DNA of 64,000 bases from positions 62,001 to 126,000 of the forward strand of contig NZ_VHLL01000001.1 in NCBI RefSeq assembly GCF_025384765.1, written 5' to 3'. Position 1 is the stretch's first letter. The number at the start of each line of letters is the position of its first letter. The translations under genes and the position numbers were made by a program. The notes under the pieces were generated by a model. The model saw only the letters and a program-made list of their open reading frames with translations, did not search any database and had not been told where the DNA came from. Of the stretch, positions 1 to 8,847 are shown piece after piece. This DNA comes from Methanoculleus formosensis. Its GTDB lineage: Archaea > Halobacteriota > Methanomicrobia > Methanomicrobiales > Methanoculleaceae.

Positions 1-1232
1 AAGATCGGGATCTTCTTCATGGAGAGTGTCCGCCCGCCCGGTATCCGGATCTCTTTCTCGATGGCAGCCGCCCGCTCTACGAGTTCCCGGTCGCCGTCGG
101 CGAAGAAGGCCGCCATATCCGACGGGAAGATCTCCACGGCCCCTCTTCCCGCCATCTCCTCCTGCGTCATCCCGAGGAAGATCTCGGCGGCCTTATTCGA
201 GAATACGAACGTGTTCCCCTCCACCTCCCGGACAAAGACCATACTCGGGATGTTGTTGACCACCGAGTAGAGGAACGACTTCCACTGAGCCACCCGTTTT
301 GCGGCACGCGCCCGCTCGGTGACGTCGCGGCAGACCATCCGGAAGCCGGTGAAGTCGCCGATAACGTCGTAGACCGGTGTTGCGCTCACCTCGAGGATGA
401 CGGGGCTCCCGTCCCGGTGGAGCATCGTCCATTCAAAGAGGGTCCGCGACCCCGGATCGGCGAGGAGCGCGGCAAACTGCTCCCTGACCGGCTCCGCCTT
501 CTCAAGGGGCATGAAGTCGCAGGGGATCTTATGGATCATCTCTTCGGGTGCATAGCCGAGGAACTCCCGGCTTTTGGGGCTGACGTAGGTGAACGTGCAG
601 GCCTCGTCGACGTTCAGGATCAGGTCGCTGATGTTCTCGACGAGGCTCCGAAAGAGGAGCTCGCTCTCGCGCAGGGCCTCCTCCGCCCGCCGGCTCTCGG
701 TGATCTCCTCGAGGATGATGGTGACCCCCGGCGCTCCGTCGTTGAAGACGGTGGGGATGAACTTGATCCGGAAGAAGAGTTCCTCGTCGTGGCGCAGGAA
801 CCGGAGCTCCTCGGTGACCTCGCGGCCGCCCAGGGAGTCGGTGATCCGGCTCCGTATCAGCGGGTGGTCGAACGCGGCGAGCGGCGACGTCTCGATGCAG
901 TTCCCGATGATGGCGTCCCGCTCCTTCCCCGCAAACGAGCAGACGGCGTCGTTTGCCTGGACGATCCGGCGGTCACGGTCGAGCACCAGGACGAGATCCG
1001 ACGAGAAGTTGAGCATGGCGGCGATGGGGACCCTCTGCGAGAGGTAGAAGACCTTGGCCTTTCCGTAGGTCTCCATCTCCACCTGGCCCGATACCAGGAG
1101 GACGTCGAGGTACCGGGAGACGGTGTTCCGGTTGATCCCGACTGCGGCGGCAAGATCGGAGACCGACATTCCTCGCGGATGCTCTTTTAAGGCCCGGAGC
1201 AGGAGAGAAAGTGCGTCGGTAGTGGGATCCAT
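1..1232 (-). CDS. HTH-PAS sensor-regulator, 3' part cut by window edge
   Basis: The reading frame enters from the window edge and starts at an ATG at 1232. About 410 residues are visible. Residues 1-60 look like a winged or ArsR-like helix-turn-helix (RNTVSRYLDVLLVSGQVE), followed by at least three PAS domains (roughly 75-190, 200-310 and 320 onward). No histidine kinase domain is seen, but the C-terminus is missing. It is a paralogue of the gene at 5597-7486 over the HTH and first PAS domain. A TATA-like CTATATC on the minus strand about 27 bases before the ATG suggests a leaderless transcript. It probably senses a small ligand or redox state and binds DNA directly. The ligand and targets are unknown. 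Confidence 0.85.
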   Translation of the reverse strand, partial: MDPTTDALSLLLRALKEHPRGMSVSDLAAAVGINRNTVSRYLDVLLVSGQVEMETYGKAKVFYLSQRVPIAAMLNFSSDLVLVLDRDRRIVQANDAVCSFAGKERDAIIGNCIETSPLAAFDHPLIRSRITDSLGGREVTEELRFLRHDEELFFRIKFIPTVFNDGAPGVTIILEEITESRRAEEALRESELLFRSLVENISDLILNVDEACTFTYVSPKSREFLGYAPEEMIHKIPCDFMPLEKAEPVREQFAALLADPGSRTLFEWTMLHRDGSPVILEVSATPVYDVIGDFTGFRMVCRDVTERARAAKRVAQWKSFLYSVVNNIPSMVFVREVEGNTFVFSNKAAEIFLGMTQEEMAGRGAVEIFPSDMAAFFADGDRELVERAAAIEKEIRIPGGRTLSMKKIPI

Positions 1233-1254
1233 GTGCAAATAGTGTTTCGTGCCG

Positions 1255-1263
1255 GGAGATATA
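1255..1263 (-). promoter_or_regulatory. TATA box of the 1-1232 sensor gene
   Basis: The minus strand reads CCTATATCT here, about 25-27 bases before the ATG at 1232. That spacing fits an archaeal TATA box with transcription starting at or next to the start codon. Confidence 0.5.
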
Positions 1264-1844
1264 GGGCTTTGCAGTGCTGCATGCTATGACGCTACACGTA
1301 ACGCCACACCTCAATGCAAGGCAATAGGCGAAAGTAATAAATATCCAACCGATCAACATCTTGATCCCCAGAGTCGAGAGACGGGGAATCTCTCCGACAG
1401 ACCGGGCCGCAGAGGCACAGCGGACCGGACCGGCGCAAGAACGGCTGGGATCGGTGAACGGAACATTCACCACGTTGACTGCACCAACGTCACGATGCAC
1501 CGGAAGAGACCCGGTGCAGACAGGCACACCTCTCTAAACACATACCGGCACGGTGGAATGCGGCACCGGGACGGGTGGCACAACCGCCCCGGGACTCCCC
1601 GCAGCCATCGCATGGTTATCACACACCCAATACGCCTCTTTTTTTCTTCTCTCCTTTCAGGACATCCAGAACCAGAGAACAAGATCTATCATTCACCAGA
1701 AGATCCCGCCGCTCCTCGATACCCCCGCAGAGAAACGGCCGATCGGGGGGCTCGGCGTCCACTTCATTCGGACGGTGACGGACAGCGTGACCTACGGGCG
1801 AGGGCAAGAGGAACGTCCTCTCGATGGAGAAGAAGCGGCCGGCG
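1264..1844. other. Intergenic region without a convincing gene
   Basis: About 580 bases hold no ORF with protein-like composition. A plus-strand AATAAATAT at about 1337-1345 looks like a TATA box, and a seven-T run lies at 1639-1645. A transcript of about 270 bases between them is possible. No SRP RNA, RNase P RNA or tRNA signature was recognised in it. Confidence 0.4.
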
Positions 1845-2684
1845 TCACTCTGAGGCCGGAAGCAGCGACCCGAGCGCCCGGGGCAGATCCTCTTTCCTCG
1901 TGACGACGTCCGCGGACTCTTCGAGCATCAGGTTGACGAGCTCGTGATACCCGGCGATCCGGAAGTCGGTGCGGAGTGCGACAACCCTCTTCCCGAGAGC
2001 ATACGCGTACCCCATCTCCCACGAGGTCCCCGAGTCGGCGTCCGCGCCGTCGATGACCGCGACGACGATATCGACGTCATGAAGCACCGCGATGTGCTGC
2101 GCAAAGATGGCCTGGTGCTCCTCCCGGCACCGGGTATGGCTCGTGTCCCCCACCGCCTGGGGGAGGTAGACGTCGAAGAGGTGCGCTTCGAGGAGGTCGC
2201 GGAGCGCGAGGTTGTAGGTCTGCTCCGCTTCCGTAAAGAGCGGGGCTGCGAGGTAGACCCGGTAGCGGGCGAACTCCTTCACGTCGACCGCCGGGATATC
2301 CGGGAACCGGGCGAGGAACGCCCCCCGGCCCGGCTGCTTTACGGACGAGTGATAGGTCGCCGTCACCCCACAGGCCGGGGAGGAGTCCACCCCGATGATG
2401 GCAAGGGGCGGCTCTCCGCGCTCCCGTATCGCGGCGCGGACCTCCGCTTCGAGCCGGTCGAGGAGCGCGGAGAACTCGTCGGTCGCGAGCCGCTCGAGGT
2501 ATGACCCCGGCGGCCGATCGGCGCCGAGGTAGATCGTCTCCGGGCAGGGGAGCGGAACCATATCGATCGAGAAGCGCCGGCAGCGCTCGACCGCCCGGCA
2601 GAAGCAGCGCAGATCCTCATCGGTCGTTATCCCGCGGGCGCGGTACGTGGGATTCTCTATACAGGGAGCGATGAGCACGTACAT
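1845..2684 (-). CDS. Two-domain protein with C-terminal nucleoside 2-deoxyribosyltransferase-like domain
   Basis: The 279-residue protein starts MYVLIAPCIENP. Residues about 1-130 form a separate domain containing IGVDSSPACGV, which loosely resembles the DUF523/COG5418-type cysteine motif. The second half (AAPLFTEAEQTYN, then DADSGTSWEMGYAYALGKRVVALRTD) has the layout of the nucleoside 2-deoxyribosyltransferase superfamily, where the acidic residue and the SGTxWExGyA segment line the nucleoside site. The N-glycosidase or transferase reaction is inferred from the family, and the substrate is unknown. The start at 2684 is chosen because the longer frame upstream would run across the divergent promoter shared with the Tsr3 gene, only 35 bases away. 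Confidence 0.7.
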   Translation of the reverse strand: MYVLIAPCIENPTYRARGITTDEDLRCFCRAVERCRRFSIDMVPLPCPETIYLGADRPPGSYLERLATDEFSALLDRLEAEVRAAIRERGEPPLAIIGVDSSPACGVTATYHSSVKQPGRGAFLARFPDIPAVDVKEFARYRVYLAAPLFTEAEQTYNLALRDLLEAHLFDVYLPQAVGDTSHTRCREEHQAIFAQHIAVLHDVDIVVAVIDGADADSGTSWEMGYAYALGKRVVALRTDFRIAGYHELVNLMLEESADVVTRKEDLPRALGSLLPASE

Positions 2685-2719
2685 TGATACTACCTCGACG
2701 GCGTACCATAACAAGACAG

Positions 2720-3211
2720 ATGATGCCGCTCTACGCCTACCGGGACAACACCTGCGATCCCCGGAAGTGCACGATGAAGAAACTCGCACAGCGCGGGCTT
2801 GTCCGGATCGTCACGAGTATCGCAAAGATCCCCCGCTCGACCCTTCTCCTCGACCCGACGGCGGAGCAGGCGGTCTCCCCCGCCGACCGGGACCTCCCCT
2901 CGATGACCGCGCTCGACTGCTCCTGGGAGGTGCTCGATACCGGGGCCGTCGCCTCCTGGCGCAACCGCCGGGCGCTCCCGTTCCTCGTCGCCGCAAACCC
3001 GGTGAACTTCGGCCGCCCGTTCCGGCTCACCTCGGTGGAGGCGATGGCCGCGGCGCTCTATATCCTCGGCGAGAAGGAGCAGGCCAGGGAGATCCTCGCG
3101 GCGTTCGGGTGGGGGCTGCGGTTTCTCGAAGTGAACGCCGACCCCCTTGAGGACTACGCGCAGGCAAAGGACAGCGCCGAGGTCGTTGCCCTCCAGGCGC
3201 TCTACATGTGA
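2720..3211 (+). CDS. tsr3: 16S/18S rRNA aminocarboxypropyltransferase Tsr3 (DUF367)
   Basis: The 163-residue product has the archaeal and eukaryotic Tsr3 layout: an N-terminal RLI-like part with DPRKCT and TMKKLA, then LDCSWE, then the SAM-binding-like LPFLVAANPVNFG and LTSVEAMAAALYILG. Tsr3 transfers the aminocarboxypropyl group of S-adenosylmethionine to a hypermodified uridine of small-subunit rRNA late in ribosome assembly. Two adjacent ATGs at 2720 and 2723 are possible starts. It is transcribed divergently from the deoxyribosyltransferase-like gene. RIO1 and a Dim2-like KH protein, which act in the same maturation process, lie about 20 kb away. Confidence 0.9.
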   Translation: MMPLYAYRDNTCDPRKCTMKKLAQRGLVRIVTSIAKIPRSTLLLDPTAEQAVSPADRDLPSMTALDCSWEVLDTGAVASWRNRRALPFLVAANPVNFGRPFRLTSVEAMAAALYILGEKEQAREILAAFGWGLRFLEVNADPLEDYAQAKDSAEVVALQALYM

Positions 3212-3543
3212 TGCCTTCCCGGTTGACCGGGAGACCCAGATCTTCCTGCTCTGGGCTACGGATATTGGAAAGGAAAGGAGCTCGTATCGATCTTCGAGGG
3301 GGTGCGGGGGGCGGGTGCCCGCCCGACCGCCCAGATGCGGCAAACACCGCACGCGACGAGTGAGTGCGAACATCTCCCACCGGGAGGCGCTCCACTCGCG
3401 TCTACAGTTCTCTCATGTCATCGGGGAGATAGTTCCCCAAATTATTAGATGCTCCATACGATATTTATACAATTCTATTTCGTATTGCCGATCAATCCTC
3501 ATTTTGCCACAATTTGCCGAAACCCTTTTTTTACCGGCCGGCG

Positions 3544-3564
3544 TTTCAGGAAATGATCCTGAAA
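3544..3564. repeat. Short perfect inverted repeat
   Basis: TTTCAGGA at 3544-3551 is followed after five bases by its reverse complement TCCTGAAA at 3557-3564. It could be a hairpin or a dimeric regulator site. Nothing else supports either reading. Confidence 0.4.
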
Positions 3565-3760
3565 AACGGCTTAGAATAGTGAAAAATGAGGATTTGATGA
3601 CGTTCAAGGGAAACGATCGTTCCCCGGCGCCATCCGAGAACCCCGCGCCCTCGATAATTGTATGAACGTTGCCGGAGATACACCGGATTCCGGCCGCAAC
3701 CGGAGGCGCTCCAGAGACCGGTGGTGGCGCTATTCCCGGAAATAATACCGGAAAACCAAT

Positions 3761-3771
3761 CATATTTAATA
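3761..3771 (+). promoter_or_regulatory. TATA box of the Cache lipoprotein gene
   Basis: CATATTTAATA ends about 23 bases before the ATG at 3794, so transcription probably starts at the start codon (leaderless). Confidence 0.55.
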
Positions 3772-3793
3772 AGGTTCCATCATATCTTCGGTT

Positions 3794-4606
3794 ATGCGAA
3801 CTGCTGCATTTGTTGCCGCGCTCCTCATCACCGTAGCGGTGCTCGGGGCAGGCTGCACGGGAGAGAACCCGCCGCCTCCAGAGGAGGCGGTCCTCCAGGA
3901 GGCCGTCGCCGGAATAAACGGCGAACTCGCGGCGGTAAGGGCCTCGATAGGCGAGAGCGCCCGGGTGCTCGGCGAGGCCGGGCTCACGAGCGCCGCAGGG
4001 GAGAGGGCGGTGCGGCAGGCGATGCTGAACCACCCCTACACGGAGTCGACCCTGGTGGTGACGAAGGACGGCATCGTGACGATGGCCGTGCCCGACGGCT
4101 ACGCCGGCACGGTGGGAAGCGACATATCGTCTCACCTTGAGACCGGGCGATCGGTCCGGGAGCAGGCACCGCTCGTAAGCGAGGTCTTCCCTCTTGCAGA
4201 GGGATACGCCGGGGTTGCCCAGAGCTATCCGGTCTTCGGGGAAGGCGGGGAATACCTCGGGTTCGTGAGTATCGCCTACCGTCCCGAGACCCTCATCGGC
4301 CGGGTGATCCCGCCCCTGACGGACGGCACCCCGTATGATATCTGGATGGTGCAGACCGACGGAGTCGTGATCTACGACACGACGCCCGAAGAGATCGGGA
4401 AGAACCTCTTCTCGGACCCCGCATACCGGTCACCGGCACTCCAGGAGGCGTTCTCCCGTATCGCCGCCGAGCCCTCCGGCTCGCTCACCTACTCGTTCTG
4501 GGACACAGATTGGGCGCAGACCGTGACGAAAGAGGCGGTGTGGGGGACCGCCGGGGTCGATGGAACCGAATGGCGTGTCGTCGTCACGCGGAACGTCGAT
4601 GCGTAG
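3794..4606 (+). CDS. Lipoprotein with Cache-type sensing domain
   Basis: The 270-residue protein opens with a signal peptide ending in the lipobox VLGAGC, so it should be lipid-anchored outside the cell. A helical region follows (residues about 35-75). Then comes a single Cache/PAS-like extracellular fold with TLVVTKDGIVTMAVPDGY and DGVVIYDTTPEEIGKNLF, the part that in Cache proteins binds small organic ligands. There is no methyl-accepting, kinase or second transmembrane segment, so any signalling partner must be a separate protein. The gene stands alone between a long intergenic region and a convergent methyltransferase gene. The ligand is unknown. Confidence 0.75.
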   Translation: MRTAAFVAALLITVAVLGAGCTGENPPPPEEAVLQEAVAGINGELAAVRASIGESARVLGEAGLTSAAGERAVRQAMLNHPYTESTLVVTKDGIVTMAVPDGYAGTVGSDISSHLETGRSVREQAPLVSEVFPLAEGYAGVAQSYPVFGEGGEYLGFVSIAYRPETLIGRVIPPLTDGTPYDIWMVQTDGVVIYDTTPEEIGKNLFSDPAYRSPALQEAFSRIAAEPSGSLTYSFWDTDWAQTVTKEAVWGTAGVDGTEWRVVVTRNVDA

Positions 4607-4645
4607 GAGGTGTCGGGCGCAGCCGGGACCCTTTCCTTTTCCCAC

Positions 4646-5383
4646 TCACCAGAACCCGGGCACCAGGACATACATCGCCCAGCCCATCTGCTCCTGGCCG
4701 TAGCCGAAATACTCGTCCTGGATGCGGTGGAGGTAGTCGGTCATGAAGTCGCGATCAGGGTGATCGGGGTGGTCGCCGAGCCAGGAGAGGACCGCCTGCC
4801 AGATTCCCGACTCGTAGCGGTCCCAGTCGTCGGCACTCGACCGGACAACCGCTGCAACGTCGAGCCCGGCCTCGCGGGCGAGACTGAGGATCTCGTAGCC
4901 GGTCAGGACGTCGGGCCACTCCCGGGCGAACTCCGGCGGGACGCGGTCGGACCGCCAGCAGCGGTCGCCGATGACGATCGTCCCCTCGTCGTGGACGAGG
5001 CCGAGGAGGGCGTCGAGCGTCGCCGAAAATCCGCCGTGGATGTGGGATGCCCCGATCGCGGCGGCGCAGTCGAACGGTTCGTCGGGGGCGTAGTCGCGGG
5101 CGTCCATGCACAGGACGGCGATCCGCTCAGAGAGCCCCGACGACCGGATCGCCTCCTCCGCCCGGGTGCAGGCGTCCTCGCGGGCCTCGATGCCGAGGCC
5201 GGATATCCCGTACTCGCGCCCCCAGAGGTCGAGGATCGTGCCGTTCCCGCACCCGACCTCCACGACACGGGACCCCTCCCGGAGCCCCGCCGCCTTTCCT
5301 GCGGCGAGCACCTTTGCCGGTGTCGTGGGGTTCATGATCGCGAGTCCTCCCTGGGTTATGCTGACGAGTTCGTTCTTATCCAT
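4646..5383 (-). CDS. Class I SAM-dependent methyltransferase
   Basis: The 245-residue product contains the Rossmann SAM-binding motif VVEVGCGNGT near residue 40, an acidic motif IEARED and the post-motif CMDARDYAP. These are typical of small-molecule methyltransferases of the UbiE/Methyltransf_25 type. The C-terminal part has WQAVLSWLGDHP and FMTDYL. The start at 5383 is preferred over longer in-frame starts because GGAGG lies about 10 bases upstream. The acceptor substrate cannot be read from the sequence. It is convergent with the Cache lipoprotein gene and divergent from the HTH-PAS gene. Confidence 0.8.
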   Translation of the reverse strand: MDKNELVSITQGGLAIMNPTTPAKVLAAGKAAGLREGSRVVEVGCGNGTILDLWGREYGISGLGIEAREDACTRAEEAIRSSGLSERIAVLCMDARDYAPDEPFDCAAAIGASHIHGGFSATLDALLGLVHDEGTIVIGDRCWRSDRVPPEFAREWPDVLTGYEILSLAREAGLDVAAVVRSSADDWDRYESGIWQAVLSWLGDHPDHPDRDFMTDYLHRIQDEYFGYGQEQMGWAMYVLVPGFW

Positions 5384-5555
5384 GGATGACGGTCCTCCGG
5401 GTATCCTGTACAGGATACGCCCTCTCCCCATAAATCCGTGTATCCCCATCGGGCCTGCCGGCGCGCGAGCGGCCACCCCCACCCCGGAAACACCACCGTT
5501 CATCGCCTGAGGGGCACCCGGTCCATCTGGGGTGCCCCTCCGGCACTATGGGAAA

Positions 5556-5567
5556 GGTATATATACC
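5556..5567 (+). promoter_or_regulatory. TATA box of the second HTH-PAS gene
   Basis: GGTATATATACC is a perfect palindrome containing an 8-base TATA core at 5558-5565. Transcription should start near 5588, which places the upstream in-frame ATG at 5570 outside the transcript and favours the ATG at 5597. Confidence 0.65.
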
Positions 5568-5596
5568 ACATGGCCGTGTTAGCTGCCAGTGGTTGT

Positions 5597-7486
5597 ATGC
5601 AGCCGGAGCAGGACATCCCGGGAAGAGTCCTGCGGACCCTCAAGTTCCGGCCCAGGGGCATGACGATCACCGAGATCGCTCACGCCCTCAAGGCAAACCG
5701 GAACTCGGTCTCGAAGCACCTCGAGGTGATGCAGGTGGCGGGCCAGGTCGAGGCACGGCTCGTCGGCAACGCCAAGGTCTACTCCGTCGCGCAGCGCGTA
5801 CCTCTCTCGGCGTTCCTCTGTTTTACGAAGAACCTGATCCTGGTTCTCGACGCCGACCTCACGATCGTCCAGGCGAACGACCAGTGTCTCAGACGGTTTG
5901 GGCGTACGAAAGAGGAACTTGTGGGCGGAAACCTCCGGGAAGCGGCCCTCCCCGTCGTCTCCTCGCCCGAAGCGCTCGCCGTCGTCGAGGAACTCGAGCG
6001 GGAGCAGGTGATCACCGACATCTGCCACCGGCACGACGGCGGCAGGGAGTCCTTCTACCAGATGCAGGCGATCCCGACGACGTTCGAGGATGGGGAGAGA
6101 GGGTGCACGCTCGTCCTCGAGGATATCACCGAGCAGAAACGATATTTCCGGAACATGGCGTTCCTCGCCCGGACTGCGATCGACCTCGTCGATCTCCAGC
6201 CGGTGGAGGACATCTACGGCTACATCCTTGATCGGCTGCAGGAACTCGTACCGGGAGCGTATGGCTACATCCTCTCCTACAGCGAGGCCGAACAGCGGTT
6301 CGCCATCCGGGCGGTCGCGGGCGAAGGGTTCCGGGAGGGGCTCACGAAACTTCTCGGGCGGGACCCCATCAACCTGGCCTTCCCGGCCACCCGCGCCTTC
6401 GACGCCCCCTTTCACCAGACCCCCCTCTCGCTGCGCGGTCTAGAGGAGTTCGTCCTCCGCCCCGAACCATCCTCGTGGTCGTTCTACGACCTCTGCTTTC
6501 GGGCGATGCCTGAGGAGGTCTGCGAGGCGATCCTTGAACGGTTCGATATCGTGAAGTTCTGCTTCATGGGACTGGTCTGGCAGGATCGCCTCTTCGGCAC
6601 GACAGGCATCTTCCTTCCTCCGGGAAGAGAGGTTGAGAGCCGGGAGACGGTCGAGTCGTTCGTCCGGCAGGCGTCCATCGCGCTTGCCCGGCGGGAGACC
6701 GCCGAGCAGCTCCGGCTGAGCGAGGCGCGATTCCGGGGCATGCTCGATGCGTCCCCCTTCGGGGTCGCGCTCATCGACCATGACAGGCGGTTCCTCTACG
6801 TCAACCGCCGGTTCGTCGAGATCTTCGGCTACGAGCCGGACCGTGCAACCACGGCCGCAGAATGGATCCGGCAGGTCTTTCCCGACGACGGCTACCGGCA
6901 GGAAGCCGTCGATGCCTGGCACTCGGATCTCGAGCGGTCGGTTCCGGGCCAGGTCAGGCCCCGAACGTTCACCGTCCGGTCCCGGGACGGGGCGAAGATG
7001 ACGATCCTCTCCCGCGCCGTCACCCTCCTCGACGGGACACAGTATGTCACCTGCGAGGACATCACCGAGGAGGCGCGGGCCTACCGCCTCCTCGTCACGG
7101 ATATCGCCGACCTGCGGCGGCGGGAGCAGGAACTCCTCATCAAAGACCGGGCGATAGCCTCCACCCGCCGGGCGGTCGCCCTCCTTGCTCCGGACGGGGT
7201 GGTGACCTACGCGAACGCCGCATACCTCGCCCTCTGGGGCTACCCGGCCGCAGATGAGGTCCAGGGCGCGGACTTCTCAGGGTTCTGGGAACGCCCGGAT
7301 GAGATCCGGGAGATCGTCCAGGGGGTCCTGAACGGCGGAGCCTGGCACGGCGAGCAGACCGCCCGCCGAAGCGATGGCACGAGGTTCCCGGTGAACCTCC
7401 TCGGGACACCGATCGTGGCTGAAGGCGGCAGGGTGATCGGGATGATGGCGGCGGTGACCGCCTGCCAGCCCCGGTCTGATCTATAA
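5597..7486 (+). CDS. HTH-PAS-GAF-PAS-PAS sensor-regulator
   Basis: The 629-residue protein begins with a helix-turn-helix (residues 10-60, ANRNSVSKHLEVMQVAGQVE). It continues with a PAS domain (about 75-190), a GAF-like segment (about 195-375) and two further PAS domains (about 380-495 and 505-625). There is no kinase, cyclase or receiver domain and no membrane segment, so it looks like a cytoplasmic one-component regulator that reads signals through the PAS and GAF domains. The ATG at 5597 is chosen from the TATA position, and upstream in-frame starts would precede the transcript. It is a paralogue of the gene at 1-1232. The ligand is unknown. Confidence 0.85.
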   Translation: MQPEQDIPGRVLRTLKFRPRGMTITEIAHALKANRNSVSKHLEVMQVAGQVEARLVGNAKVYSVAQRVPLSAFLCFTKNLILVLDADLTIVQANDQCLRRFGRTKEELVGGNLREAALPVVSSPEALAVVEELEREQVITDICHRHDGGRESFYQMQAIPTTFEDGERGCTLVLEDITEQKRYFRNMAFLARTAIDLVDLQPVEDIYGYILDRLQELVPGAYGYILSYSEAEQRFAIRAVAGEGFREGLTKLLGRDPINLAFPATRAFDAPFHQTPLSLRGLEEFVLRPEPSSWSFYDLCFRAMPEEVCEAILERFDIVKFCFMGLVWQDRLFGTTGIFLPPGREVESRETVESFVRQASIALARRETAEQLRLSEARFRGMLDASPFGVALIDHDRRFLYVNRRFVEIFGYEPDRATTAAEWIRQVFPDDGYRQEAVDAWHSDLERSVPGQVRPRTFTVRSRDGAKMTILSRAVTLLDGTQYVTCEDITEEARAYRLLVTDIADLRRREQELLIKDRAIASTRRAVALLAPDGVVTYANAAYLALWGYPAADEVQGADFSGFWERPDEIREIVQGVLNGGAWHGEQTARRSDGTRFPVNLLGTPIVAEGGRVIGMMAAVTACQPRSDL

Positions 7487-7578
7487 ATGTATGCCCGGCA
7501 CTGCTGTTTCACAGTACTGCACGGTGGTTCTGATGCGTAAAGGCTTATTTTACCTCAGGAACATCCCGCGTCTGCCCA

Positions 7579-7586
7579 AGGAGGTG
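7579..7586 (+). promoter_or_regulatory. Strong Shine-Dalgarno site of the HEAT-repeat gene
   Basis: AAGGAGGT lies just ahead of the ATG at 7592 and matches the 3' end of 16S rRNA fully. It fixes the start. A TATA-like GCTTATTTTA at about 7543-7552 precedes it. Confidence 0.7.
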
Positions 7587-7591
7587 AAGAG

Positions 7592-8092
7592 ATGCAGAAG
7601 GCTATCGAGAGGAGAGAGGCATGGAAGGAAGACACCGGGCGGATCCGGGAGCTGATGCACGTCATGCTCAACGACGACACCTACACCAGCCTGCAGGCGA
7701 TCAGCGCTCTCGGGGCCATCGGAACCCCGGCGATCGGGCCGCTGGTGGAGACCCTGCTCGCCGTCGACAGCGATGCGCGCTGGACCGTGGCGATGGCGCT
7801 CGCCCGGACTGGTCCTGAAGCGGTCGAGCCGCTCATCGGGGTCGTGCTCGTGGCGGACGACGCGATCAAGAACCCGGCTATCTGGGCGCTCGCCGAGATC
7901 GGCGACCAGCGGGCGGTCGAACCGCTTGTCGGCACCCTCCGGACCAGCCAGTCCGAGTGCTGCCGGGCGCTGACCGCCGCGGCCCTGCTGAAACTCGGCG
8001 ACCCGGCGGGGATTGCCGAGGTGGAGAAGGAGTTCGAGCAGGCCGGCGAGGCGTTCACGGGCCTTGCCATGGAAGCCTTCGAGGGGACGTGA
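7592..8092 (+). CDS. HEAT-repeat protein (PBS-lyase type)
   Basis: The 166-residue product consists mostly of four or five 30-residue helical repeats, for example SALGAIGTPAIGPLVETLLA, ALARTGPEAVEPLIGVVL and ALAEIGDQRAVEPLVGTL. This spacing of A-L-x-x-x-G-x-x-x-A-V-x-P-L is the PBS-lyase HEAT signature found in protein-protein scaffolds. No catalytic residues are evident. It has its own promoter and a very strong Shine-Dalgarno sequence, so expression may be high. The partner is unknown. Confidence 0.8.
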   Translation: MQKAIERREAWKEDTGRIRELMHVMLNDDTYTSLQAISALGAIGTPAIGPLVETLLAVDSDARWTVAMALARTGPEAVEPLIGVVLVADDAIKNPAIWALAEIGDQRAVEPLVGTLRTSQSECCRALTAAALLKLGDPAGIAEVEKEFEQAGEAFTGLAMEAFEGT

Positions 8093-8178
8093 GGTTCCCC
8101 TCGAGGTACTTTTTTAGCCGTCTCCTCGATCGGCATCGATGGGTAACTTCTAATAGAGCCCGCCAAAAAGAGATCAGT

Positions 8179-8847
8179 ATGCAGGGACGCCATATCCTCG
8201 TCCTGATCCTCCTTATAGGCGCCGCCATGGCCGGAGGCTGCACGGCAGAGGAGGAGGCCGCAGATGCACAACCGGTCGCCACGACACCGGCGCCGACGGA
8301 GGTGCAGGCGGTGGGAGGGAGCCAGCCGGCCCCAACGCCGCCCGTGCCGCCCCGCGGGAAGGATCAGCCCCAGAGCGTGGGGTTCGTCGACCCCGCGACC
8401 TACCATATCCCGACCCCGACGCCCACGACGACGATGATGAAACCGCCACAGGATGTTCGGATCTCCGGGAAGCTGGTGGACTACGCAGAGGTGACCTGCG
8501 AATACCCTCCCCGCGTTCTCGCCACCGAGGTCTACCACATCCCCTTCCCCTACTGGGCGGTCAAGGTGAGCGCAACGCCGATGAACGAGTACCCGTGGAT
8601 CGCAGTGGAGATCCGCGATCCCGACGACCCGAACCGGATCGTCGAGGAGATCCGGTACTCCCGAAGCGAGCTCCTCATCTTCGGGGACGTCTCCGTGAAG
8701 AACGCTACCGCGACGAACAGCACGACGGAGAAGGAGAGGACGTACATCATCCGGGAAGGGTATGACGACTACTACTTCACCATCCGCTCGGAGTCGCTGA
8801 AGTCGCTCACCATCACCATTCTTGTCCCGGAGAAGTACCTCGTCTAG
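8179..8847 (+). CDS. Secreted lipoprotein of unknown function
   Basis: The 222-residue product starts at 8179 with a signal peptide and lipobox (AAMAGGC). A Pro/Thr-rich linker (about residues 30-85) follows, typical of methanogen surface lipoproteins. A C-terminal beta-rich domain contains TEVYHIPFPYWAVKV and IAVEIRDPDDPNRIVEEIRY. It should be anchored to the outer face of the cytoplasmic membrane. No enzyme motif was recognised. Its stop codon overlaps the stop of the convergent gene ending at 8844. A longer in-frame start inside the HEAT gene is rejected because the signal peptide would then be internal. Confidence 0.7.
   Translation: MQGRHILVLILLIGAAMAGGCTAEEEAADAQPVATTPAPTEVQAVGGSQPAPTPPVPPRGKDQPQSVGFVDPATYHIPTPTPTTTMMKPPQDVRISGKLVDYAEVTCEYPPRVLATEVYHIPFPYWAVKVSATPMNEYPWIAVEIRDPDDPNRIVEEIRYSRSELLIFGDVSVKNATATNSTTEKERTYIIREGYDDYYFTIRSESLKSLTITILVPEKYLV

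Larger units (their letters stand above)
3212..3793. other. Intergenic region, AT-rich core
   Basis: The 582 bases carry no credible ORF. Positions 3425-3530 are clearly AT-richer than the surroundings. A short perfect inverted repeat lies at 3544-3564, and the last 35 bases hold the TATA box of the next gene. Confidence 0.45.

Noticed and set aside
1249-1947. 232-codon plus-strand ORF
   Set aside because: It overlaps the end of the deoxyribosyltransferase-like gene antisense and its composition is not protein-like.
5438-5596. Upstream extension of the HTH-PAS gene
   Set aside because: It includes the TATA box at 5556-5567, so it cannot be part of the transcript from that promoter.
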